Source: Pedobacter sp. FW305-3-2-15-E-R2A2 | Lineage (GTDB): Bacteria > Bacteroidota > Bacteroidia > Sphingobacteriales > Sphingobacteriaceae | Reading direction: 5' to 3' | DNA: 64,000 nucleotides | Assembly: GCF_038446955.1 (NCBI RefSeq) | Contig: NZ_CP151803.1 | Span: 6,138,001-6,202,000, forward strand | Shown here: positions 53,084 to 62,520 of the stretch, one piece after another | Numbering within the stretch: the first letter of the stretch is position 1 | Layout of the letters: each line of letters begins with the position of its first letter | Notes under the pieces: model-generated | Database searches by the model: none | What the model was told of the DNA's origin: nothing | Seen by the model: the letters and a program-made list of their open reading frames with translations, nothing else | Made by a program: the position numbers and the translations under genes

Positions 53084-56000
53084 TTAGTCTAACGTAATAT
53101 CTAGACCTAATCCACGTAACTCATGTACCAATACGTTAAACGATTCTGGTACACCCGGCGTAGGAAGGTTTTCGCCTTTTACAATCGCCTCATAAGTTTT
53201 GGCTCTACCGATCACATCATCTGACTTAACAGTTAAGATCTCCTGTAGGATATTAGCAGCACCGAATGCCTCTAATGCCCAAACCTCCATCTCACCAAAA
53301 CGCTGACCCCCGAATTGAGCTTTACCACCCAATGGTTGTTGTGTAATTAATGAGTATGGTCCGATTGAACGGGCGTGCATCTTATCATCAACCATGTGTC
53401 CTAATTTCAACATGTAGATAATACCTACAGTTGTTGGCTGGTCAAATTTCTCACCCGTTAAACCATTATGTAAGTAAGTTCTACCAGAAGCTGGTACACC
53501 GGCTTTAGCAATCCACTCTTCTACCTCGTCATGTTTAGCACCATCAAAGATCGGAGTTGCGAATTTCACACCCAGTTCTTTACCGGCCCATGCCAATACA
53601 GTTTCGTAGATCTGACCCAAGTTCATACGTGAAGGTACACCCAGTGGGTTCAACACGATATCAACAGGTGTTCCATCTTCTAAGAATGGCATATCTTCAT
53701 CACGAACAATACGGGCTACAATACCCTTATTACCGTGACGACCAGCCATCTTATCACCTACTTTTAATTTACGTTTTTTAGCTACATAAACCTTAGCCAT
53801 CTGTACAATACCTGAAGGCAATTCATCACCAACACTGATGGCGAATTTATCACGTTTGTACGCACCCAATTCTTCGTTCACACGAATACCATAGTTGTGC
53901 AACAGCAATTTAATCTGGTCATTTTTATCATCATCAGTAGTCCATTTGTATGGGTTGATGTGTGCATATTCCAGATCAGCTAAACTTTTCTGAGTGAACT
54001 TAGCTCCTTTAGGGAATAACAGCTCCTTGTAAACGTTGAATACACCCTGAGATGTTTTACCATTCACAATCTGGAACAATTTATCTACCAGTTCATTTTT
54101 CAAATTCGTTGTAGCAAGGTCATATCTCTTGTCTAATTTTTCTATCGCTGCTTTTTCTTCAGCTTTAGTAGTTTTCTTAGCTCTTGAGAATAACTTGGTA
54201 TCAATTACCACACCTTTGATAGATGGAGGTGTTTTCAAGGATGCATCTTTCACATCACCTGCTTTATCTCCAAAGATCGCACGCAGTAATTTCTCTTCCG
54301 GTGAAGGATCAGATTCTCCTTTAGGAGTGATTTTACCAATAAGGATGTCTCCTTCTTTAACTTCAGCACCTACACGGATGATACCGTTTTCATCTAAATC
54401 TTTAGTAGCTTCTTCAGAAACGTTAGGGATATCTGGTGTTAATTCCTCTTCTCCACGCTTTGTATCACGTACTTCTAATTCAAACTCTTCAATGTGTAAT
54501 GAAGTAAAGATATCTTCACGAACAATACGCTCGTTGATTACGATCGCATCCTCAAAGTTATACCCTTGCCAAGGCATGAAAGCAACTTTTAAGTTTCTTC
54601 CTAATGCCAGCTCACCATTTTCTGTTGCATAACCTTCACATAGTACTTGTCCTTTAACCACTTTCTGACCTCTCTTAACGATTGGTTTTAAGTTGATACA
54701 AGTATTCTGGTTGGTTTTCTTGAATTTGATTAATTTATAAGTTTTGCTATCACCTTCGAATGAAACCAAACGATCTGAATCGTTACGTACATATTTAATG
54801 GTGATCTCATTTGCATCTACATATTCTACTACACCGTCACCTTCAGCATTGATCAGTGTTCTTGAATCGCGGGCTACGCGACCTTCTAAACCTGTACCAA
54901 CAATTGGTGCCTCAGGACGTAACAATGGTACGGCCTGACGTTGCATGTTGGATCCCATCAGGGCCCTGTTCGCATCATCATGCTCCAGGAAAGGAATCAA
55001 CGAAGCAGCGATCGAAGTAATCTGATTAGGTGCCACGTCCATTAAGTCTAATTTCTCAGGCTCAATAACCGGAAAGTCACCCTCATAACGTGCTTTAACA
55101 CGTGTAGTGGTGAAATTACCTTGATCATCATAAGCAGCATTCGCTTGTGCAATAGTTTTACCGTCTTCATCCTCTGCAGACAGGTAAATCACGTCCTCAT
55201 CAACCTGAACGATACCGTCTTTAACTTTTTTGTAAGGGGTTTCAATGAAACCTAAGTTATTGATCTTCGCGTGAACGCAAAGAGACGAGATCAAACCAAT
55301 GTTTGGTCCCTCAGGAGTTTCAATCGTACAAAGACGACCGTAGTGAGTGTAGTGAACGTCACGCACCTCGAAACCGGCACGTTCACGTGAAAGACCACCT
55401 GGGCCTAAGGCTGAAAGACGACGCTTGTGCGTAATCTCTGCCAGAGGATTCGTCTGGTCCATGAACTGCGACAACTGGTTTGTTCCAAAGAAGGAATTAA
55501 TAACCGACGATAAAGTACGTGCATTAATTAAATCCGTTGGTGTAAACACCTCGTTATCACGAATGTTCATACGCTCACGAATGGTACGGGCCATACGTGC
55601 TAAACCAACACCAAATTGAGCGTACAATTGCTCACCTACTGTACGAACACGACGGTTCGACAAGTGATCAATATCATCCACTTCTTCTTTAGAGTTGATC
55701 AGTTTGATCAAATATTTAACAATCGCAATGATATCTGCTTTTGTCAATACTTTTACATGATCAGGAGTATCCATTTTCAACTTACGGTTGATGCGGTATC
55801 TACCTACATCTCCCAAGTCATAACGTTTATCCGAGAAGAACAAACGCTCAATGATACCTCTTGCAGTTTCCTCATCAGGTGGTTCTGCGTTACGCAAAGC
55901 ACGATAGATGTTTTCAACAGCCTCTTTTTCAGAGTTTGAAGTATCTTTTTGTAAAGTATTATAGATAATCGTATAATCAGCCTGACTGGCACCATCATCT

Positions 56001-56887
56001 TTAGATAAGATGATCGTTTTAACGCCTGCGTCAATGATCATATCAATATGGTCATCTTCTAAAACAGTATCCCTGTCTAAGATTACTTCGTTACGATCTA
56101 TGGAAACTACCTCACCGGTATCTTCATCCACAAAATCTTCAACCCATTTTCTTAATACTCTTGCAGCAAGTTTACGTCCGATGAATTTCTTTAAACCTGA
56201 TTTGCTAACTTTTACTTCATCAGCAAGATCAAACAATTCAAGGATGTCTTTATCAGAATCATAACCGATCGCACGCAATAAAGTGGTTACCGGGAATTTT
56301 TTCTTACGGTCGATATACGCATACATGACGTTATTTACGTCAGTTGCAAACTCGATCCATGAACCTTTGAAAGGAATCACACGGGCAGAATAAAGCTTAG
56401 TTCCATTTGTGTGACGGCTTTGGCCGAAGAACACACCTGGCGACCTGTGTAATTGAGAAACAATTACGCGCTCTGCACCGTTGATCACGAAGGTACCTTT
56501 AGGCGTCATATATGGTATGGTTCCCAGGTACACATCTTGAATGATGGTTTCAAAATCTTCGTGTTCTGCATCATTACAAGAAAGTTTCAGCTTCGCTTTT
56601 AATGGAACACTATACGTTAACCCACGGTCAATACACTCAGGTATATCATAACGAGGTGGATCAATAAAATAATCTAGGAATTCAAGAACAAAGATGTTTC
56701 TTGAATCTGTGATTGGGAAGTTTTCAGCAAACACCTTAAATAGACCCTCTGTGTGACGGTTATCTGAAGTGGTTTCGATCTGAAAAAATTCTCTGAATGA
56801 TTGCAACTGTACATCTAGAAAATCCGGGTAATCTATGATGTGCTTACTACGTGCAAAATTTACTCTTTGGTCGACTTTATTTGCCAA
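53084..56887 (-). CDS. rpoB: DNA-directed RNA polymerase subunit beta
   Basis: This 1267-residue subunit holds the rifampicin-binding region, seen as LSQFMDQTNPLAEITHKRRLSALGPGG near residues 480-510, and the C-terminal GGKAQFGGQRFGEMEVWALEA. The protein begins MANKVDQRVNFARSKHIIDYP, but the start codon is TTG at 56887, with no in-frame ATG nearby on either side. A TTG start for a highly expressed essential gene is unusual. It lies after rplL with a perfect 13-bp hairpin in the gap and before rpoC. Confidence 0.97.
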   Translation of the reverse strand: MANKVDQRVNFARSKHIIDYPDFLDVQLQSFREFFQIETTSDNRHTEGLFKVFAENFPITDSRNIFVLEFLDYFIDPPRYDIPECIDRGLTYSVPLKAKLKLSCNDAEHEDFETIIQDVYLGTIPYMTPKGTFVINGAERVIVSQLHRSPGVFFGQSRHTNGTKLYSARVIPFKGSWIEFATDVNNVMYAYIDRKKKFPVTTLLRAIGYDSDKDILELFDLADEVKVSKSGLKKFIGRKLAARVLRKWVEDFVDEDTGEVVSIDRNEVILDRDTVLEDDHIDMIIDAGVKTIILSKDDGASQADYTIIYNTLQKDTSNSEKEAVENIYRALRNAEPPDEETARGIIERLFFSDKRYDLGDVGRYRINRKLKMDTPDHVKVLTKADIIAIVKYLIKLINSKEEVDDIDHLSNRRVRTVGEQLYAQFGVGLARMARTIRERMNIRDNEVFTPTDLINARTLSSVINSFFGTNQLSQFMDQTNPLAEITHKRRLSALGPGGLSRERAGFEVRDVHYTHYGRLCTIETPEGPNIGLISSLCVHAKINNLGFIETPYKKVKDGIVQVDEDVIYLSAEDEDGKTIAQANAAYDDQGNFTTTRVKARYEGDFPVIEPEKLDLMDVAPNQITSIAASLIPFLEHDDANRALMGSNMQRQAVPLLRPEAPIVGTGLEGRVARDSRTLINAEGDGVVEYVDANEITIKYVRNDSDRLVSFEGDSKTYKLIKFKKTNQNTCINLKPIVKRGQKVVKGQVLCEGYATENGELALGRNLKVAFMPWQGYNFEDAIVINERIVREDIFTSLHIEEFELEVRDTKRGEEELTPDIPNVSEEATKDLDENGIIRVGAEVKEGDILIGKITPKGESDPSPEEKLLRAIFGDKAGDVKDASLKTPPSIKGVVIDTKLFSRAKKTTKAEEKAAIEKLDKRYDLATTNLKNELVDKLFQIVNGKTSQGVFNVYKELLFPKGAKFTQKSLADLEYAHINPYKWTTDDDKNDQIKLLLHNYGIRVNEELGAYKRDKFAISVGDELPSGIVQMAKVYVAKKRKLKVGDKMAGRHGNKGIVARIVRDEDMPFLEDGTPVDIVLNPLGVPSRMNLGQIYETVLAWAGKELGVKFATPIFDGAKHDEVEEWIAKAGVPASGRTYLHNGLTGEKFDQPTTVGIIYMLKLGHMVDDKMHARSIGPYSLITQQPLGGKAQFGGQRFGEMEVWALEAFGAANILQEILTVKSDDVIGRAKTYEAIVKGENLPTPGVPESFNVLVHELRGLGLDITLD

Positions 56888-56984
56888 TGGACTAAAGTTA
56901 ATTTAGTTTAAGAATAAACTATTTGTTTGGTTTGCCGTTAAACGTATTCACCAACCAAACAAGATGAAATGTTTATAAACAGGT

Positions 56985-57014
56985 ATAGACTCCGACTATA
57001 CAGTCGGAGTCTAT
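56985..57014 (-). repeat. Perfect hairpin between rplL and rpoB
   Basis: A perfect 13-bp inverted repeat (56985-56997 with 57002-57014) with a 4-base loop and no T-run on the minus strand. It may be an RNase III site or a weak attenuator in the L7/L12-RpoB gap, where such elements occur in other bacteria. Confidence 0.55.
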
Positions 57015-57041
57015 GGTTAAAGTTATATTAAAATTAAGTTA

Positions 57042-57416
57042 TTACTTAATTTCAACTACAGCTCCAGCTTCTTCTAATTGAGTTTTCAAAGCAGTAGCTT
57101 CGTCTTTAGAAACACCAGCTTTTAATTCTTTTGGTGCACCGTCAACTAGATCTTTAGCTTCTTTCAAACCTAAACCAGTTAAGTCTTTTACCAGTTTTAC
57201 AACTGCTAATTTAGAACCACCAGCTTCTTTCAATATTACATCAAAAGTAGTTTTTTCTTCAGCTGCAGGAGCAGCATCACCAGCAGGACCTGCAATCGCA
57301 ACTGCAGCAGCAGCTGGTTCGATACCATACTCGTCTTTTAAGATTTGAGCTAATTCGTTAACTTCTTTAACTGTTAAGTTTACCAATTGCTCAGCAAACG
57401 CTTTTAAATCTGCCAT
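57042..57416 (-). CDS. rplL: Ribosomal protein bL12 (L7/L12)
   Basis: This 124-residue protein forms the ribosomal stalk that recruits elongation factors. The N-terminal dimerisation helix (LVNLTVKEVNELAQIL) and the Ala-rich hinge (AAAAVAIAGPAGDAAPAAEE) are clear, and the C-terminal domain has VVKLVKDLTGLGLKEAKDLVDG, the factor-binding surface. It follows rplJ by 63 bases and is expected to be made in several copies per ribosome. Confidence 0.98.
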   Translation of the reverse strand: MADLKAFAEQLVNLTVKEVNELAQILKDEYGIEPAAAAVAIAGPAGDAAPAAEEKTTFDVILKEAGGSKLAVVKLVKDLTGLGLKEAKDLVDGAPKELKAGVSKDEATALKTQLEEAGAVVEIK

Positions 57417-57479
57417 TTTTATAGATTTTAAAAATTTACGTAAAATAATTTATTATAATATGAACTTATAAGGTGTTCC

Positions 57480-58001
57480 TTAACCTTCTCTCTCTTGAAG
57501 AGTTTTAACAATTCCTGCAATTGTATTGCCACCTGACTGTAAAGCCGAAATAACGTTTTTAGCTGGTGATTGTAATAGACCAATGATGTCTCCGATAAGC
57601 TCTTCTCTTGATTTCAAGCTTACTAAAGTATCTAATTGGTTGTCACCGATAAATACCGTTGAATCGATATATGCTGCTTTAAGTTGAGGTTTATCAGATC
57701 CTTTTCTCAAGGCTTTGATCAGCTTAGCTGGACCATTACCTACTGTAGAGAATAATAATGCTGATTGACCTTTTAGGGCAACAAAGATCTCAGATGCATC
57801 GCCTTCTAATCCTTCAATCGCTTTTCTGATTAAAGTATTTTTAGCTACCTGCATTTCGATCCCGCTTTCGAAACATTTGCGACGGATATTGTTTACTTTC
57901 TCAACAGATAGACTTGATGTATCGGCAATATAAAAATTACCGAATTCCTGCATCTTCGCTTGAAGAGCCGAAACGACTTCGTGTTTTTCTTCTCTGTTCA
58001 T
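57480..58001 (-). CDS. rplJ: Ribosomal protein uL10
   Basis: This 173-residue protein anchors the L7/L12 dimers on the large ribosomal subunit. The N-terminal RNA-binding domain (RRKCFESGIEMQVAKNTLIRKA) and the C-terminal helix that binds L12 are normal for bacterial L10. It starts 2 bases after rplA ends. L10 may regulate the rplJL unit by feedback in other bacteria; the leader here shows no clear structure. Confidence 0.98.
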   Translation of the reverse strand: MNREEKHEVVSALQAKMQEFGNFYIADTSSLSVEKVNNIRRKCFESGIEMQVAKNTLIRKAIEGLEGDASEIFVALKGQSALLFSTVGNGPAKLIKALRKGSDKPQLKAAYIDSTVFIGDNQLDTLVSLKSREELIGDIIGLLQSPAKNVISALQSGGNTIAGIVKTLQEREG

Positions 58002-58003
58002 AA

Positions 58004-58702
58004 TTAAATACCCGCTACTGATTTAGTTTCGATTGCAATTCCAGGGCTCATAGTAGAAGAAACATGAATGCTCTTAAAATAAGTTCCTTTTGCAGCAGAT
58101 GGTTTTAGCTTAGAAATTACCTGAAGTACTTCTAATGCGTTTTCATATATTTTTTCTGCTGGGAATGATACTTTTCCTACTGAAGCGTGAATGATACCAC
58201 TTTTGTCAACTTTAAAATCAATCTTTCCGCCTTTTACATCAGTAACTGCTTTACCAACTTCGTTGGTTACAGTTCCTGACTTAGGGTTTGGCATAAGGTT
58301 ACGTGGACCTAAAACGCGGCCCAGTTTACCTACTTTTGCCATACAAGCAGGAGTAGTGATAATAATGTCAACATCAGTCCATCCACCTTCAATCTTGGCT
58401 ACATATTCGTCTAAACCTACAAAATCTGCACCTGCCGCTTTAGCCTCTTCTTCCTTATCAGGAGTACAAAGAACTAATACACGTACAGTTTTACCTGTAC
58501 CGTGTGGTAAAGTAGCAATACCACGTACCATTTGATTGGCCTTACGTGGATCTACACCTAAAGCTACATCGATATCTACCGATGCATCAAATTTAGTTGT
58601 AGTAATCTCTTTTACCAAAGCAGCCGCATCCTGTAAAGAATACGTTTTACCAGATTCTAGTTTAGCATGTGCCTTTTTTTGATTTTTTGTTAATTTAGCC
58701 AC
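58004..58702 (-). CDS. rplA: Ribosomal protein uL1
   Basis: The 232 residues start VAKLTKNQKKAHAKLESGKTY with a GTG codon at 58702. A longer frame from a TTG at 58738 overlaps the end of rplK and adds 12 residues that other L1 proteins do not have, so I reject it. The family signature LGPRNLMPNPKSGTV lies near residue 125. L1 shapes the stalk next to the E site and represses its own operon in other bacteria. Confidence 0.96.
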   Translation of the reverse strand: MAKLTKNQKKAHAKLESGKTYSLQDAAALVKEITTTKFDASVDIDVALGVDPRKANQMVRGIATLPHGTGKTVRVLVLCTPDKEEEAKAAGADFVGLDEYVAKIEGGWTDVDIIITTPACMAKVGKLGRVLGPRNLMPNPKSGTVTNEVGKAVTDVKGGKIDFKVDKSGIIHASVGKVSFPAEKIYENALEVLQVISKLKPSAAKGTYFKSIHVSSTMSPGIAIETKSVAGI

Positions 58703-58725
58703 TGTTGTAAACTGTTTTTTGTTAA

Positions 58726-59169
58726 TTAATTTGTCCAAGGTGCATCACCGCTAACGGTGATTCCCATACTGCGTGCTGTACCTGCAACCATACTCATTGC
58801 AGATTCGATAGTGAAAGCATTTAAATCAGTCATTTTATCTTCAGCAATTGACTTAACCTGATCCCAAGTCACCGAACCAACTTTCTTACGGTTGGGCTCA
58901 GCAGAACCACTCGTTAATTTAGTAGCATCCTTTAACTGGATAGCAACCGGAGGGGTTTTGATGATAAATTCGAAAGACTTGTCAGCATAAACAGTAATTA
59001 CAACTGGTAATACTTTACCGGGCTTATCTTGGGTACGAGCATTGAATTGTTTGCAAAACTCCATGATGTTCACCCCTTTAGCACCTAACGCAGGTCCTAC
59101 TGGTGGCGATGGATTTGCAGCTCCACCCTTGATCTGTAACTTAACAAGTGCACTGACTTCTTTTGCCAT
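58726..59169 (-). CDS. rplK: Ribosomal protein uL11
   Basis: The 147 residues contain the PPVGPALGAKGVNIMEFCKQFN block with the conserved proline pair, and the C-terminal RNA-binding domain with GSVTWDQVKSIAEDKM. L11 supports the GTPase centre with 23S rRNA. It is followed by rplA after 23 bases and preceded by nusG. Confidence 0.98.
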   Translation of the reverse strand: MAKEVSALVKLQIKGGAANPSPPVGPALGAKGVNIMEFCKQFNARTQDKPGKVLPVVITVYADKSFEFIIKTPPVAIQLKDATKLTSGSAEPNRKKVGSVTWDQVKSIAEDKMTDLNAFTIESAMSMVAGTARSMGITVSGDAPWTN

Positions 59170-59248
59170 TTTCTGTTTTGTTAATTTTAATACTCAATGT
59201 TATAATGTTGGAAGCAAGTAACATTTAAGATCTTATATGAATTGAATT

Positions 59249-59791
59249 CTATTCTTTTTCTACTTGCATATAGTTAAGCTCCAATGGAGTTTTTCTTCCG
59301 AAAATCTTAACCATAACTTTTAGTTTTTTCTTCTCTTCGTTTACCTCTTCGATCACACCGGTGAAACCGTTAAATGGTCCATCCATTACTTTGATGTTCT
59401 CTCCGACATAGTAAGCTACGTTCATGGTTTCACCTTGCTGGCTCATCTCATCAACTTTACCTAAAATACGGTTAACCTCTGCCTGACGCATAGGAACCGG
59501 GTTTCCTCCTTTATCCCCTAAAAAACCAATCACACTATTAACGTTCTTAATAATGTGTTCAAGTTCTCCATCCAAATTCGCTTCAATTAAAACATATCCG
59601 GGATAGAAGTTACGCTCTTTTGCAATTTTTTTTCCCTCTTTCATCTGGTAGTATTTCTCCATTGGGATTAATACCTGAGGCACAAGATGAGAAAAACCTA
59701 AACGGCTAATTTCAGAATCGATATACTGTTTTACCTTCTTCTCTTTTCCGCTAACAGCCCTAACTACATACCATTTTAACTGATCGTCCAT
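59249..59791 (-). CDS. nusG: Transcription termination/antitermination protein NusG
   Basis: This 180-residue protein has the NGN domain (WYVVRAVSGKEKKVKQYI at the start) and a C-terminal KOW domain (VMDGPFNGFTGVIEEVNEEKKKLKVMV). It links RNA polymerase to the ribosome or to Rho. It begins 9 bases after secE, the conserved secE-nusG pair. Confidence 0.97.
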   Translation of the reverse strand: MDDQLKWYVVRAVSGKEKKVKQYIDSEISRLGFSHLVPQVLIPMEKYYQMKEGKKIAKERNFYPGYVLIEANLDGELEHIIKNVNSVIGFLGDKGGNPVPMRQAEVNRILGKVDEMSQQGETMNVAYYVGENIKVMDGPFNGFTGVIEEVNEEKKKLKVMVKIFGRKTPLELNYMQVEKE

Positions 59792-59800
59792 TTAGCTATA

Positions 59801-59998
59801 TTAATTAGAAAGTGATTTATAAAAAGTATCTAAAACAAAAGTAGATCCCTTATCCATTGCAAAAACAACTAATGCAATGATAAACGAAGCTACCAGAACC
59901 AGCACTGCAGAATTTTGCAATTCTCCCCATGTAGGCCAAGTAACCTTCTGGGTCATTTCTTCATACGATTCTTTAATAAATTGAACTACTTTAGCCAT
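59801..59998 (-). CDS. secE: Preprotein translocase subunit SecE
   Basis: This 65-residue protein has the conserved KVTWPTWGEL amphipathic helix followed by one membrane span (VLVLVASFIIALVVFAM). It is the short, single-span type and belongs to the SecYEG translocon. The ATG at 59998 is chosen; a longer frame from a TTG at 60022 would start inside the tRNA-Trp gene. Confidence 0.95.
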   Translation of the reverse strand: MAKVVQFIKESYEEMTQKVTWPTWGELQNSAVLVLVASFIIALVVFAMDKGSTFVLDTFYKSLSN

Positions 59999-60010
59999 AA
60001 TTAATTTTTT

Positions 60011-60083
60011 GCACGGGAACAAGGATTCGAACCCTGATCAAAGGTTTTGGAGACCTCTATTCTACCGTTGAACTATTCCCGTG
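60011..60083 (-). tRNA. tRNA-Trp (CCA anticodon)
   Basis: The 73-base cloverleaf has an acceptor stem CACGGGA/TCCCGTG, the TTCGAATC T-loop region, and an anticodon loop with CCA. The 3' CCA is not encoded (the next bases on the minus strand are AAA). It lies directly before secE. Confidence 0.95.
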
Positions 60084-60126
60084 TATAAGCTATTTTCTTT
60101 CCAGAATTTAGCAGCTTCTTTAGAAA

Positions 60127-60163
60127 CAAAGTACTCAGGCGGTTTAAAAGCCTAAGTACTTTG
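60127..60163 (-). terminator. Hairpin after tuf
   Basis: CAAAGTACT/AGTACTTTG (60127-60135 with 60155-60163), one mismatch, then AGGC/GCCT. On the minus strand a short T-rich end follows. It may partly end the tuf transcript before tRNA-Trp. Confidence 0.45.
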
Positions 60164-60198
60164 CTTTATTGTTGTTTCTTACCCCTAAGGATAAAATA

Positions 60199-61386
60199 CT
60201 ATTTTAAAATTTCAGTTACCTGACCAGCACCTACTGTTCTACCACCCTCACGGATTGCGAAACGTAGACCTTTTTCCATTGCGATTGCGTTGATCAATTT
60301 AACTGTGATCGTAACGTTATCACCTGGCATAACCATTTCAGTTCCTTCAGCTAGTGAGATCTCACCAGTAACGTCTGTGGTACGGAAATAGAATTGTGGA
60401 CGGTATTTGTTAAAGAATGGAGTGTGACGTCCACCTTCTGCTTTTGATAATACATAGATCTCAGCTTTGAAATCTGTGTGAGGAGTTACTGAACCTGGTT
60501 TACAGATAACCATACCACGACGGATATCAGTTTTCTCAATACCACGTAACAATAGACCTACGTTATCACCTGCTTCACCATAATCAAGGATCTTACGGAA
60601 CATCTCAACACCTGTTACAGTTGATTTAAGATTTTCAGCACCCATACCCAAGATCTCAACTGGATCTCCAGAGTTGATTACACCACGCTCAATACGACCA
60701 GTTGCAACAGTACCACGACCAGTGATCGAGAATACATCTTCAACAGGCATTAAGAATGGAAGTTCAGTTAAACGTGGAGGAATTGGAATGTAGCTATCTA
60801 CAGCATCCATAAGCTCCATGATTTTTCCAACCCATTTCGGATCTCCGTTCAAGCCACCAAGAGCTGAACCTTGAATCACAGGGATATCATCACCAGGGAA
60901 TTCATAGAAAGATAACAATTCACGAACTTCCATCTCTACTAATTCTAGTAATTCAGGATCGTCAACCATATCCACTTTATTCATGAATACTACCAATGAA
61001 GGAACACCAACCTGACGAGCCAATAGAATGTGCTCACGAGTTTGTGGCATCGGACCATCTGTAGCAGCTACAACGATGATAGCTCCATCCATTTGTGCAG
61101 CACCAGTAACCATGTTCTTTACATAATCCGCGTGACCTGGACAGTCAACGTGTGCATAGTGACGGTTAGCTGTTGAATACTCAACGTGTGCTGTATTGAT
61201 AGTGATACCTCTTTCTTTTTCCTCTGGAGCAGAGTCAATAGAATCAAATGAACGCGCCTCAGATAAACCAGCATCAGATAACACTTTAGTGATAGCTGCT
61301 GTTAAGGTTGTTTTACCGTGGTCAACGTGACCGATTGTGCCGATGTTTAAGTGCGGCTTGCTGCGGTCAAACTTTTCTTTTGCCAT
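60199..61386 (-). CDS. tuf: Elongation factor Tu
   Basis: This 395-residue GTPase delivers aminoacyl-tRNA to the ribosome. The P-loop GHVDHGKTTL (residues 19-28), DCPGH and NKVDMVD are all present, followed by the two beta-barrel domains. It sits between tRNA-Thr and tRNA-Trp, the common Bacteroidota order. One tuf is seen in the window. Confidence 0.98.
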   Translation of the reverse strand: MAKEKFDRSKPHLNIGTIGHVDHGKTTLTAAITKVLSDAGLSEARSFDSIDSAPEEKERGITINTAHVEYSTANRHYAHVDCPGHADYVKNMVTGAAQMDGAIIVVAATDGPMPQTREHILLARQVGVPSLVVFMNKVDMVDDPELLELVEMEVRELLSFYEFPGDDIPVIQGSALGGLNGDPKWVGKIMELMDAVDSYIPIPPRLTELPFLMPVEDVFSITGRGTVATGRIERGVINSGDPVEILGMGAENLKSTVTGVEMFRKILDYGEAGDNVGLLLRGIEKTDIRRGMVICKPGSVTPHTDFKAEIYVLSKAEGGRHTPFFNKYRPQFYFRTTDVTGEISLAEGTEMVMPGDNVTITVKLINAIAMEKGLRFAIREGGRTVGAGQVTEILK

Positions 61387-61508
61387 GTTTTTATACTTAT
61401 TAGTAGTTTATAACTTTTTATTAATTAATTGTTTTGATACAAATTCAACACAAAAAACCTTGTTCAACTGCCATAATTACAGATTCAACAAAGCTTGTTT
61501 TTATCTTG

Positions 61509-61580
<72 letters not shown>

Positions 61581-61680
61581 TTTTTAATCTCAGCTTGCAA
61601 TCTAAGTTAATTAAGTAGTTTAATTGGTATTCTAATTAAACTACTTAATTCTATGCCGATTTCCCAGCTTTTCCAATTTG

Positions 61681-61753
61681 AGCGAAAGACGAGGTTCGAA
61701 CTCGCGACCTATAGCTTGGAAGGCTATCGCTCTACCAACTGAGCTACTTTCGC
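61681..61753 (-). tRNA. tRNA-Gly (TCC anticodon)
   Basis: The 73-base cloverleaf has acceptor GCGAAAG/CTTTCGC, anticodon stem ATAGC/GCTAT with loop CTTCCAA, and T-arm CGAGTTCGAACCTCG. The 3' CCA is not encoded. Confidence 0.95.
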
Positions 61754-61763
61754 TTTTGTATTG

Positions 61764-61846
61764 TGGGGGGAGAAGGATTCGAACCTTCGAAGTCTTGCGA
61801 CAACAGAGTTACAGTCTGTCCCATTTGGCCACTCTGGTATCCCCCC
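61764..61846 (-). tRNA. tRNA-Tyr (GTA anticodon)
   Basis: The 83-base class II tRNA has acceptor GGGGGGA/TCCCCCC, anticodon stem ACAGA/TCTGT with loop CTGTAAC, a long variable arm as expected for Tyr, and a T-arm with GGTTCGAATCC. The 3' CCA is not encoded. Confidence 0.95.
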
Positions 61847-61887
61847 GCTTTTATCTTGCCAATACTTTACAGTACCGAAGTTAAAAG

Positions 61888-61960
<73 letters not shown>

Positions 61961-62065
61961 TTATATCATTCATTGCTGATGGTTGAGCAATGATTTTTAT
62001 AATGTTTAATCTTTCACAGAACTTTCCGAATCTTTTAAGAGAAACGCCCTCTCTGATTGGGATTG

Positions 62066-62097
62066 CAAATGTACACGAATTTTAATACGATCCAAAA
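62066..62097 (-). promoter_or_regulatory. Promoter of the tRNA-tuf-secE-nusG-rpl-rpo block
   Basis: On the minus strand TTTTG (62097-62093) and TACATTTG (62073-62066) are 19 bases apart, a near-perfect Bacteroidota promoter. It lies 105 bases upstream of tRNA-Thr(TGT). Confidence 0.7.
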
Positions 62098-62113
62098 TTA
62101 TTTTCAAAAAAAA

Positions 62114-62136
62114 TTGGCGGGTTTTAGTCCCGCCAA
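62114..62136 (-). terminator. Terminator of hpf
   Basis: TTGGCGGG/CCCGCCAA stem (62114-62121 with 62129-62136) with a 7-base loop, followed on the minus strand by T8. Confidence 0.88.
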
Positions 62137-62167
62137 CCTTTTTATCAAAAACGCTTAAAATATCCTC

Positions 62168-62515
62168 CTAATAATCAGATACTTCGTTAGCATTTAAAAT
62201 TGCTTTATGTTCACTTAATTTTTCTCTCGTCTTGTCTTTATGTTTGGTGATTTGTTTTCTCAGGGACTCAATTGCCAAATCCGTCGCCTCTTCAAAAGTT
62301 TTACATTGCTCCTTTGCGAACATTGTAACACCCGGAACGATCAGTTTGATCTCACTTATTTTATTTGCCTCATCATCTACATTCTCTAATTTCAAATAGA
62401 CCTCCCCACTAATAATCTGGTCGAAGAACTGATCTAACTTATCCACTTTCTTCTGAATAAACTCTAACAACTTCTGGTCTGCATTGAAATGGATCGATTG
62501 AACTGTAATTTTCAT
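62168..62515 (-). CDS. hpf: Ribosome hibernation-promoting factor, short HPF/RaiA family
   Basis: This 115-residue protein has the S30Ae/HPF domain (KITVQSIHFNADQKLLEFIQKKVDKLDQF) and lacks the long-form C-terminal dimerisation domain. HPF blocks the mRNA channel of idle ribosomes. It starts with ATG at 62515 and has a canonical AGGAGG at 62521-62526, which is rare in this phylum. It follows the xer gene by 14 bases. Confidence 0.9.
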   Translation of the reverse strand: MKITVQSIHFNADQKLLEFIQKKVDKLDQFFDQIISGEVYLKLENVDDEANKISEIKLIVPGVTMFAKEQCKTFEEATDLAIESLRKQITKHKDKTREKLSEHKAILNANEVSDY

Positions 62516-62520
62516 TGTTT

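Noticed and set aside
54129..54632. A 167-codon plus-strand frame opposite rpoB, and similar frames opposite rpoC, dnaE and other genes
   Set aside because: They lie antisense to strongly conserved genes and follow from their codon pattern; none has family features or a promoter.
58703..58738. Longer rplA from a TTG at 58738
   Set aside because: It overlaps the end of rplK and adds residues not seen in L1; the GTG at 58702 begins the conserved protein.
59999..60022. Longer secE from a TTG at 60022
   Set aside because: It would begin inside the tRNA-Trp gene; the ATG at 59998 fits the family.
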